From: an uncultured Caryophanales bacterium
GTDB lineage: Bacteria; Bacillota_I; Bacilli_A; RF39; UBA660
DNA length: 35,281 nt
NCBI GenBank assembly: GCA_946614095.1
Contig: CAMOGG010000012.1
Coordinates: 1-35,281 of the forward strand
Direction: 5' to 3'
Position numbers and translations under genes: made by a program. This document shows positions 17,149 to 24,220 of this stretch, piece by piece; the stretch's first letter is position 1, and every line of letters starts with the position of its first letter. The notes below the pieces were generated by a model. The model was not told the origin of the DNA, did not search any database, and saw only the letters and a program-made list of their open reading frames with translations.

Positions 17149-19074
17149 TTAACTATGAATTATTCTATTATTTTCTACATTTTGTTCATTAGGATCTGTT
17201 AGCATGTTTTCTAATTCCTGATTTTTTTCCATTGATTTTAAATAGTATATTGTTTCTCTTAAAGAATATTTATTATTACCGATACATATTTTTTGATGAG
17301 AATCCATTTGTAATAATGCATATTTTAATATAAAATCTTCTATTGTTAATTGCTTATTATTTATTGTTACTATTGTCTTTCTATCAGTTTGAGGTAATTC
17401 TTCTAATCTTTGAATAGCATATATCTTATTAAACTTTTTTAATGTTTCTGTATATATAGCTTTGTAGTCTTCCAATTTTTTTCTAAATGATGGACTAGTT
17501 CTTAAGACTTCATTTTCTATGTTATCGGGATTAAAATCTCTAAAGTCATATAAAAAATTATATACCGGATGAGTATTACTTATTCTTTCATCATTTGTTC
17601 CTTTGTAAGCTTCTATAATTGTATCAAAATTTTGATTAATATATGATAATAGTTTTGTGGCTAGAAACAGTTTATAATTTGTGGTTGTTTCTATTTGCTT
17701 ATAAGTAAATTCTTTATGATTTGAATTTTTATACGTTTTTGTGTCCATAAAATAATCTTTCAATGTACACACATTATCTAATCTATATGTACTTACTAAA
17801 GCAGGAATTAGACTTCTTATGTCATTACTACTCATATTTTTTAAATCTATCTTATCCAATTCACCATTTCTGATTCCATAATTTAGGTAATATTCATACA
17901 TTCTTCTATTTTGTGATTGATTGATTCTTTGCATAAAAATCTCTAAAAAGCTTTTTTTACTTCCATTTGGATGATAAAAATGACTAAGTACGGGATAATT
18001 CTTTATTTCTTCTGGATGCTCTTTTATGATTTTATCCATGTTTTCTACAATAAATTTATCTACCGATATTGGCCTTTTTTTCTCATCGTACATAAATGCA
18101 TAATAGTTTCTAGTTTCTAAATCAAATTTTCTACTATTATTTAATTCTTCACGTAAGTCTTCTCTTTGGAATTCACCACATAAAAAGATAGTTGCATCAT
18201 AATATCCATGATTTTCAGCATCTAATTCTATTGATGAATATTTATAATTATCATGATAGCTGTCATAATTATCCGCATTCATGTATTTATTAAATAATTT
18301 ATATTGGGCCATTTCAAAAGCTGCAACTGTATCTTTATTTTTAGACTCTTCTTCTTGAACAGCGTGACGACATTCATGAAAAACGATATGTGTTAGTGAG
18401 GCAATGCTGCATCCTGGTATATCATGGTTAATCACTATTATGTTATGTTCTTCTTCTCCATTTGTTTGCTTATTTCCATCTACTTCTCCTAGCATTACAA
18501 TTGGCTTTGTTGGGGTAGTATTAGCTATATATTGACAATAAAGGAGTAATTCTGAATCAGATAATCGTCTAACACTTTTATTACTATCAATAATTTTTTT
18601 AATTTCTTGTTTTATTACTCGTTGAAGGGATTCATTTTTGGTATTTAAGTTTCTAATAAAAAAAGAATATAGTTGATTTTTCTCTGATTCTGTTAATTCT
18701 CTTTTTTTTGATTCTTTATATATTTTTTTTGCAGTAACTTCACTATAATAGCTATCGCGAAATTGTTTTATTTTAAAAGCATTATGCCCAAATACTTTTT
18801 CTATAATTGTATCTTTAAGAAGAGGACTATGTACAAACTTCCATGGTTGCTTGTAAAAATCTTGATACATTTGAATTACATATTGCTGGCAAGTTTTTGA
18901 GCTTTTTCCTGTTACAATACATTTTGTAAGATAATGTTGTAATTCATAATAATTTCTTACACTTTCAAATGAAAGATCATCAATATTCTTATGAGAGTAT
19001 GGTAATTCAAAGCACATCTTCTCAAAATAGCTTTCTCCCTTTTGGTCAATAAAATGTTGACTATAATAACTCAT
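17149..19074 (-). CDS. Putative cytoplasmic HExxH zinc metalloprotease of unknown family
   Basis: A 641-aa protein I cannot assign to a named family. It has no signal peptide or membrane segment. The striking element is HIVFHECRHAVQ at residues 229-240, which is an HExxH zinc motif (H233, E234, H237). It is followed about 45 residues later by SIELDAENHGYYDA, where E283 or E287 could be the third zinc ligand as in gluzincins. A gluzincin-like metallopeptidase or a related metal hydrolase is inferred. The N-terminal 180 residues are helical. The C-terminal 300 residues are helical with many Tyr/Lys/Asn and no known domain. It starts 8 nt after the pcrA stop with AGGAGGTAAT before the ATG, so it is translated from the pcrA transcript. 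The substrate is unknown. Confidence 0.8.
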   Translation of the reverse strand: MSYYSQHFIDQKGESYFEKMCFELPYSHKNIDDLSFESVRNYYELQHYLTKCIVTGKSSKTCQQYVIQMYQDFYKQPWKFVHSPLLKDTIIEKVFGHNAFKIKQFRDSYYSEVTAKKIYKESKKRELTESEKNQLYSFFIRNLNTKNESLQRVIKQEIKKIIDSNKSVRRLSDSELLLYCQYIANTTPTKPIVMLGEVDGNKQTNGEEEHNIIVINHDIPGCSIASLTHIVFHECRHAVQEEESKNKDTVAAFEMAQYKLFNKYMNADNYDSYHDNYKYSSIELDAENHGYYDATIFLCGEFQREDLREELNNSRKFDLETRNYYAFMYDEKKRPISVDKFIVENMDKIIKEHPEEIKNYPVLSHFYHPNGSKKSFLEIFMQRINQSQNRRMYEYYLNYGIRNGELDKIDLKNMSSNDIRSLIPALVSTYRLDNVCTLKDYFMDTKTYKNSNHKEFTYKQIETTTNYKLFLATKLLSYINQNFDTIIEAYKGTNDERISNTHPVYNFLYDFRDFNPDNIENEVLRTSPSFRKKLEDYKAIYTETLKKFNKIYAIQRLEELPQTDRKTIVTINNKQLTIEDFILKYALLQMDSHQKICIGNNKYSLRETIYYLKSMEKNQELENMLTDPNEQNVENNRIIHS

Positions 19075-19082
19075 ATTACCTC

Positions 19083-21179
19083 CTATACTTTCGATAATTT
19101 CTTATGATTTTTCATTAATTTTTTAATTCCATGAGGATGTTTGAAGGCTACACTTACAAGTGTGTTGGTTACTTCTACTACTTTTCCAGTTCCAAATGTA
19201 TCATGATAAACAAAGTCTCCTACTTGGTAATCTACTTCTTCTTCCCTAAACATTTCTCCTACTTCTATTTTCTTTTCTTGTTGCTTAAATTCTTCTTGAA
19301 CATTGCTTTCTACTAAATCTTTAGGAATTTCACTTAAGAATCGACTAACCGGATTAATTTGTTCTTTACCAAATAATGTACGTCTTCTGGCATTTACAAG
19401 GTGTAAATCATCTCTAGCTCTAGTAATTGCTACATACATTAGTCTTCTCTCTTCTTCTACTTCTGATGATTCCATCAATGAATTCATATGTGGAAATATT
19501 CCTTCTTCCATTCCGATGACAAATACATAATTAAATTCTAATCCCTTCACAGAATGAACGGTCATTAAGCTAACTCTATTTGGATCATCTTTATATTCTT
19601 CTACGTCACTAATCAAACTTATTTCTAATAAGAAGTCTTCTAGAGAAATTAATCCTTCTCTTTCTTCAAATGACTTTGTAATAGACTTAAATTCTTCTAG
19701 ATTCTCTAATCTAATTTCTGCTTCTAATGATTTTTCACTTTCCAAATCTTGTTTCATACCTGATGCATCAAGAACTTTATCAATTAATTCTGTAAGGGTT
19801 AAATCTTCCGCTACCTCCTTCAGCTTTTCAATAATATTTTTAAATTCTAATTCTTTACCATTAGTGATTACTTCATAAATACTTAATCCAGTCTCATCTG
19901 CTTTTCTTGTTAAGTTCTCAATTGTTTTTAGACCAATTCCTCTTTTTGGTGTATTAATTACCCTTAGTAAAGATACATTATCTTTTGAATTATGAATTAA
20001 GCGCAAGTATGCAATTAAGTCTTTGATTTCTTTTCTAGAGTAGAAGTAGAAACTACCAATTACTCGGTATGGCATATTTTCTTTTAGCATTTCTTCTTCC
20101 ATGACACGGGATTGAGCATTAGTTCTATAAAGAACAGCAATGTCTCGATATTCTATGCCTCTATGAGTTAATTCTTTTATTTTGCGAATTACATATTGAG
20201 CTTCATCTCTTTCATTGTATGCTCTATAATATTTGATTTTTTCTCCTATTCCTCTAGCTGTCCAAAGATTTTTATCTTTTCTTTGTTTATTATTTTTGAT
20301 TAAGCTATTTGCAGCATCTAAAATATTACTAGTGGAACGATAGTTCTGCTCCAAAAGAATCGTTTTTGCATCTTTGTAATCTTTTTCAAAGTTTAAGATA
20401 TTTTTATAATTAGCACCACGGAAACTATAAATACTTTGAGAATCATCACCGACACATGTGATTTTTCTATTTTTTTCACTTAATAATTTGGTTAATATAT
20501 ATTGGGCTTCATTTGTATCTTGATATTCATCTATTAAAATGTATTGATACAAGTCTTGATATTTTTTTAGTATTTCTGGATTTTTTTTAAATAATTCAAT
20601 TGGTAATAATAGTAAATCATCAAAATCTACTGAATTATTTCTTTGTAGTTTCATTTCATATTGTTTATAAACTTCATAGACTACTTTCTCATAGTCACTA
20701 ATAGCAAATCTTTCATATGCTTCTGGGGATGTCATCTCATTTTTACAACTACTTATTTTATTACGGATAGCTCTTGGATTATATATTTTTGGATCATAGC
20801 CCATATCTTTGATAATCTTTTTCACAACTGTTAGGGAATCATCACTATCCATAATGACGAAGTTTCTGTCATATCCTAGAGCATCATAATTATCTCTTAA
20901 TAGTTTTAATCCAAAGCTATGGAACGTTGATACTTGTAATTTTTTTGCAAGGGAACCTATTTGTATAAATAGTCTATCTTTCATTTCTTTTGCTGCTTTA
21001 TTGGTAAAGGTAATTGCTAAAATATTATAAGGACTAACTCCTTCTTCTTCTATCAAATATGCTATTTTTGTAGTTAGAGTCTTGGTCTTTCCCGCTCCAG
21101 CTCCTGCTATAATTAATAATGGTCCTTCATTATATAATACAGCTTCTTTTTGTCTATCATTTAACTCTTCTAAATTCAT
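19083..21179 (-). CDS. pcrA: ATP-dependent DNA helicase PcrA (UvrD/Rep family)
   Basis: PcrA is the superfamily 1 3'-5' helicase that acts in nucleotide excision repair, removes RecA and resolves transcription-replication conflicts. The 698-aa protein shows the Q motif (LNDRQKEAV), Walker A AGAGAGKT, motif II in LIDEYQDTN, motif III GDDSQSIYSFRGA, motif IV LEQNYRST, motif V LMTVHSVKGLEF and motif VI VAITRARDDL. The C-terminal segment YQVGDFVYHDTFGTGKVVEV is the tudor-like RNA polymerase-binding domain typical of Firmicutes PcrA. AGGAAG precedes the ATG. It heads an operon with the putative metalloprotease gene, and ligA lies further along in the same orientation. Confidence 0.97.
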   Translation of the reverse strand: MNLEELNDRQKEAVLYNEGPLLIIAGAGAGKTKTLTTKIAYLIEEEGVSPYNILAITFTNKAAKEMKDRLFIQIGSLAKKLQVSTFHSFGLKLLRDNYDALGYDRNFVIMDSDDSLTVVKKIIKDMGYDPKIYNPRAIRNKISSCKNEMTSPEAYERFAISDYEKVVYEVYKQYEMKLQRNNSVDFDDLLLLPIELFKKNPEILKKYQDLYQYILIDEYQDTNEAQYILTKLLSEKNRKITCVGDDSQSIYSFRGANYKNILNFEKDYKDAKTILLEQNYRSTSNILDAANSLIKNNKQRKDKNLWTARGIGEKIKYYRAYNERDEAQYVIRKIKELTHRGIEYRDIAVLYRTNAQSRVMEEEMLKENMPYRVIGSFYFYSRKEIKDLIAYLRLIHNSKDNVSLLRVINTPKRGIGLKTIENLTRKADETGLSIYEVITNGKELEFKNIIEKLKEVAEDLTLTELIDKVLDASGMKQDLESEKSLEAEIRLENLEEFKSITKSFEEREGLISLEDFLLEISLISDVEEYKDDPNRVSLMTVHSVKGLEFNYVFVIGMEEGIFPHMNSLMESSEVEEERRLMYVAITRARDDLHLVNARRRTLFGKEQINPVSRFLSEIPKDLVESNVQEEFKQQEKKIEVGEMFREEEVDYQVGDFVYHDTFGTGKVVEVTNTLVSVAFKHPHGIKKLMKNHKKLSKV

Positions 21180-21203
21180 ACTATCTACTTCCTGTCTTTT
21201 TTT

Positions 21204-21232
21204 ATTATACCCTACTTTATTCGGGAAAACAA
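21204..21232 (-). promoter_or_regulatory. Promoter of the pcrA operon
   Basis: Minus strand: TTGTTT (21227-21232), 17-nt spacer, TATAAT (21204-21209). The leader would be about 20 nt. Confidence 0.75.
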
Positions 21233-21233
21233 A

Positions 21234-21256
21234 TTAAAAAAAGAAGATTTTTTTAA
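21234..21256. repeat. AT-rich inverted repeat between pcrA and the RNA element
   Basis: A perfect 9-bp palindrome TTAAAAAAA/TTTTTTTAA with a GAAGA loop. It could terminate weakly in either direction or simply bend DNA upstream of the pcrA promoter. Confidence 0.4.
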
Positions 21257-21261
21257 GTTGT

Positions 21262-21290
21262 TGGACATAAATTTATTTCTTGCGAATAAT
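21262..21290 (+). promoter_or_regulatory. Candidate promoter of the structured RNA
   Basis: Plus strand: TGGACA (21262-21267), 17-nt spacer, AATAAT (21285-21290); each box matches consensus at 5 of 6 positions. The expected start site, 6-7 nt after the -10, falls on G21297, the first base of the 14-bp closing stem of the element downstream. Confidence 0.5.
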
Positions 21291-21296
21291 AATAAT

Positions 21297-21440
21297 GAAG
21301 ATATGTTTTACATGATTTTCTTTTGGGGATTCGGTTCACTCTAAAAAAGAGAATTATAAATCTTTTGACTTAAGCATATGCTCTCTTTATGCTGACATTT
21401 TATAAATAGATATTCAACTATAAAACATATCTTCTTTTAT
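21297..21440 (+). ncRNA. Candidate structured small RNA with 14-bp closing stem
   Basis: The 5' end GAAGATATGTTTTA (21297-21310) and the 3' end TAAAACATATCTTC (21421-21434) are perfectly complementary, enclose 110 nt, and are followed by TTTTATTTG. Inside, two local helices can be drawn: a weak arm around CTCT/AGAG (21339-21351, possibly extended by GATT/AATC) and AGCATA/TATGCT (21373-21393). Together with the closing stem this gives a three-way junction. A possible promoter places the start at the first base of the stem. A separate promoter for the next gene begins 7 nt after the stem, so this looks like an independent RNA and not a leader. I could not match it to 6S RNA, SRP RNA, a T-box or a known riboswitch. 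It may instead be only a DNA inverted repeat. Confidence 0.45.
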
Positions 21441-21469
21441 TTGTTATGATTTCAGTGCTATGTTATAAT
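21441..21469 (+). promoter_or_regulatory. Promoter of the amidohydrolase gene
   Basis: Plus strand: TTGTTA (21441-21446), 17-nt spacer, TATAAT (21464-21469) preceded by TGT (extended -10). Transcription would start about 23 nt before the ATG. Confidence 0.75.
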
Positions 21470-21498
21470 ATTTTATTATATTTTTTGGGGGATTTAGA

Positions 21499-22452
21499 AT
21501 GGAGAAAAGAAGTATTATTGATTCACATAGTCATATTGGATTTGATTATACATGGAGTATTCCAGGAACATTAGAGGAATATGTTCGAAAGGCTAGAAAA
21601 CTAGGTATTTGTGAAAGTTTATTAATGCCTGTTCCAATGCCAATTTTAAAACTTGGTTCTTGTGAAGTGATTCCTATTATGTTGGGAACTTATGAAGAGG
21701 AAAGTTTTGTTGTGCAGGGAGTTTATGATTCTCATGGTTTGCGACCAATACCTCTTTCTGATAACCCTTATCGTTATGTGAATGAATTACTTTATCAAAA
21801 TATTTTTCATTTTCATGATTGTGGAATTGATTTACATTTTGTTCCGTTGATTCATCCCTTATTTGATACCAATGATTATCTTGATGAAGTCATTGAGAAG
21901 TATCATCCTGTTGCCATCAAGATACATGGTTATTCTAGTCTTTTTTCTCCTTTGGAAATATCTCCAGATTTTTTTCGGATTATTCAACAATATGATATTC
22001 CTATTATTATTCACACGGATTGTGATATTGATACTGACTCTGATTCCTTAGATACTTATTTACGTAATGAGAATTCTCCACTTAATTGGATTAAAGTACT
22101 AGAGCCATACTCTATTCGAACTTACTTAACACATGGGGCTCGTTTATGTGAAAAAAGTTCTACTATTATCAATGAAAATCCTAACTTTGTCGTGGGGTTA
22201 GGTCCAGATTTATTACTTTCCAATTGTCAGGATAGACTGTATTCTGATGATGAATATTTAAAGACTTTATTTTCTAGAATTGATAGTAATAAAATCTGTT
22301 TTGATTTAGATTATCCTTGGAATGTATGTTCTTATGATCAAAACTCATTAGATTGGAATTCTCTAGAGCGAATCGAAACTTTAGGACTTACTGAAGAAGA
22401 AAAAGAAAAAGTTTATTCCAAGAATTCTAAAGCTTTTTTTCACTTATTATAA
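21499..22452 (+). CDS. Amidohydrolase family metal-dependent hydrolase
   Basis: A 317-aa TIM-barrel protein of the amidohydrolase superfamily, closest in look to the amidohydrolase_2 (ACMSD-like) group. Likely metal ligands and catalytic residues occur in order: the HxH of DSHSHIG near the N-terminus, the strand with AIKIHGY, the His in IIIHTD, the His in LTHGAR, and the Asp in ICFDLDYPW near the end. It has no signal peptide. GGGGGATTTAGA precedes the ATG. It is a single gene with its own promoter, divergent from pcrA and convergent with the surface operon. The substrate is not predictable; decarboxylases and lactonases also occur in this group. Confidence 0.83.
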   Translation: MEKRSIIDSHSHIGFDYTWSIPGTLEEYVRKARKLGICESLLMPVPMPILKLGSCEVIPIMLGTYEEESFVVQGVYDSHGLRPIPLSDNPYRYVNELLYQNIFHFHDCGIDLHFVPLIHPLFDTNDYLDEVIEKYHPVAIKIHGYSSLFSPLEISPDFFRIIQQYDIPIIIHTDCDIDTDSDSLDTYLRNENSPLNWIKVLEPYSIRTYLTHGARLCEKSSTIINENPNFVVGLGPDLLLSNCQDRLYSDDEYLKTLFSRIDSNKICFDLDYPWNVCSYDQNSLDWNSLERIETLGLTEEEKEKVYSKNSKAFFHLL

Positions 22453-22480
22453 AAAGAAGCATTCTTAATGAATGCCTCTA
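22450..22480 (-). terminator. Terminator between convergent amidohydrolase and surface operon
   Basis: Stem GCATTC/GAATGC with a 5-nt loop (22459-22475). On the minus strand it is followed by TTCTTTTTAT. It mainly serves the minus-strand operon; on the plus strand no T-run follows. Confidence 0.65.
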
Positions 22481-23535
22481 TATAATCTTTCTAATTCTGT
22501 CATATTATCTTCTAACTTTTTATCTTCAAATTCCTCTTTGGCTTTTTGTAACTTTAACATTTCTTGACGTAAAGATTCTTTTCTTTCTTCTTCTAAACGA
22601 ATGATTTCTTGTTTTTGTTTTTCTCGATAATCCATTTCTTGATGATTCATTATCAATGGAGTATCCGAAAATTCCTCTCTATCTATTTCCTCTCTTGTCT
22701 TTTGGCGAATTAACATTTTTAAAATTCTCTTGTAGTCTTCTAATGTTAATAAGTTTTCAAATTCTTTCGTTAATTCTTTTTCTTTTTGAATTTCTCTTTC
22801 TAAATCCATATTCGTTTTCTTCTGGGTGATTTGTAATTCATTTTCTCTAACATTTGCTTTTGGAATTTTACCATATAACCAATCTGGTGTTTCTTTTGGT
22901 TCGTAATTCTCTGGTAATTTTTTTATTTTCTTTTTGACAATTACTTTTCTTACTTTAGGCTTATAGTCTTTTTTTATGTAAATTAAAATTAATTTATATA
23001 GTATTAAGAAAATAATCCATACGATAAAAATAACACTAGAAAGTTCTATTAAAGCAGTTGTTTTCTTATTTCCATAAATGGAACCTTGACTATAAATATC
23101 TAGGTTCTTTTTACTAATAACACTTAAGACTAAAAAAAGTATATAGTTCATAATCACATAAATTATACAATTCAGTTTTTTAATATATTCTGATGTCTGA
23201 AAACTAAAAATACTAATCCATACTATAATGTTCATAATGATTAAAGCTGCTAAATAGATTGCAATATTGGGAAATAATATTGCAATAAAGAAATTGTTCA
23301 TCATATAGTCAAATATTTTTCCTAAAGATGTATGATAAAACAGTAACATGCATATAAGGATGAAGATAGAGACACCAATATATATCTTTTTATTTCTCTG
23401 TATGGTTCTTCTGTTTGTTGTTGAAAAGATCATTCCTAAAATAATCAATACTAATATAATTAATAAGTATAAATAAGAACTTTGAGACATCTTGAAAAGA
23501 ATGTCTATCTTCTCTAAAAAAGACATTTTGCTCAT
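22465..23535 (-). CDS. Polytopic membrane protein with charged coiled-coil tail, sortase operon
   Basis: A 356-aa protein I cannot name. The first 190 residues contain about five hydrophobic membrane segments (LYLLIILVLIILGMIF, IGVSIFILICMLLFY, a long pair near 83-115, VIMNYILFLVLSVI, SVIFIVWIIFLILYKLILIYI). After a basic stretch (KPKVRKVIVKKKIKK), residues 210-356 form a highly charged cytoplasmic tail. Its last 80 residues (KQKQEIIRLEEERKESLRQE and on) are predicted coiled coil. It lies 25 nt after the sortase gene with GGGGGGTGAAG before the ATG and is the last gene of the operon. It might scaffold or regulate the sortase at the membrane, but this rests on position alone. Confidence 0.8.
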   Translation of the reverse strand: MSKMSFLEKIDILFKMSQSSYLYLLIILVLIILGMIFSTTNRRTIQRNKKIYIGVSIFILICMLLFYHTSLGKIFDYMMNNFFIAILFPNIAIYLAALIIMNIIVWISIFSFQTSEYIKKLNCIIYVIMNYILFLVLSVISKKNLDIYSQGSIYGNKKTTALIELSSVIFIVWIIFLILYKLILIYIKKDYKPKVRKVIVKKKIKKLPENYEPKETPDWLYGKIPKANVRENELQITQKKTNMDLEREIQKEKELTKEFENLLTLEDYKRILKMLIRQKTREEIDREEFSDTPLIMNHQEMDYREKQKQEIIRLEEERKESLRQEMLKLQKAKEEFEDKKLEDNMTELERLYRGIH

Positions 23536-23560
23536 ATCTTCACCCCCCCTTTTTTAATTT

Positions 23561-24220
23561 TTATTCTTCTATATTGATTAATTCTGCAATATATATTGTT
23601 TGTGTTGTGGAATCATTGTTGGTACAAGTAATTAATGTCAAAGTAGTTTTACTATAATCACGATAGATTGCTAGTTTACCTGTCTTTGGTTGTGTATAAA
23701 TATTAACAATGTTATACACATACTTTTTATTTTTATAATTAATATAGGCAGTATCATTAATTTGCAATTGATATAAGTCATTAAAAAACGCTTTCCAACC
23801 GGTACCGGAATGACCAGCTATAATGAAGTTTCCTTTTTCTTTATCTGGATAATCGGAACCATTTACTACCAATATATTCTTTTCAACATCATTCTCTGAA
23901 GAACGATAATCGAGGAATCCTTTGGTTAGATTAATTTTTGGTATTGTTAAATATCCAATGTAATCGTTTGTAATAACCTCTGGCAATTTTTCTTCTTCTT
24001 GTACTGGTTTCTCTTCCTTTTTCTCTTCTTCCTCTGTAATACTTATGATTTCATTTCCCGTATAGAATGCATTGGCCATATAATCATAAGCTACAATTTT
24101 TTTTGATTGAATGTAATTATATGAAAGAAAGAATCCTCCTATTAAAGTAATGAGAGCCCCTATAAAGGCCGTTCTACTTGGAGAGATTCTTTTACTTCTT
24201 GTATTAAGCTCTTTTTCCAT
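23561..24220 (-). CDS. Sortase lacking the usual catalytic arginine
   Basis: A 219-aa sortase. Sortases cut a C-terminal sorting motif and join the protein to the cell wall. It has an N-terminal membrane anchor (TAFIGALITLIGGFFLSYNYI), a Glu-rich linker, and the sortase barrel starting at IGYLTIPKINL. The catalytic His is in IIAGHSGTG and the Cys in TLITCTNND. In characterised sortases an Arg follows 8-12 residues after the Cys at the start of the next strand. Here that segment reads DSTTQTIYIAEL with no Arg. The barrel features suggest class D or a relative. I chose ATG 24220; the track start is a GTG inside the upstream gene. The ATG overlaps the adhesin stop by 17 nt, so the two proteins are translationally coupled and the adhesin is the obvious substrate. 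Confidence 0.88.
   Translation of the reverse strand: MEKELNTRSKRISPSRTAFIGALITLIGGFFLSYNYIQSKKIVAYDYMANAFYTGNEIISITEEEEKKEEKPVQEEEKLPEVITNDYIGYLTIPKINLTKGFLDYRSSENDVEKNILVVNGSDYPDKEKGNFIIAGHSGTGWKAFFNDLYQLQINDTAYINYKNKKYVYNIVNIYTQPKTGKLAIYRDYSKTTLTLITCTNNDSTTQTIYIAELINIEE

Noticed and set aside
21297-21434. Miniature inverted-repeat transposable element (MITE) with 14-bp terminal repeats
   Set aside because: No target-site duplication flanks the repeats, no second copy exists in the window, and the promoter and T-run fit an RNA better. A copy-number search in the whole genome would settle it.
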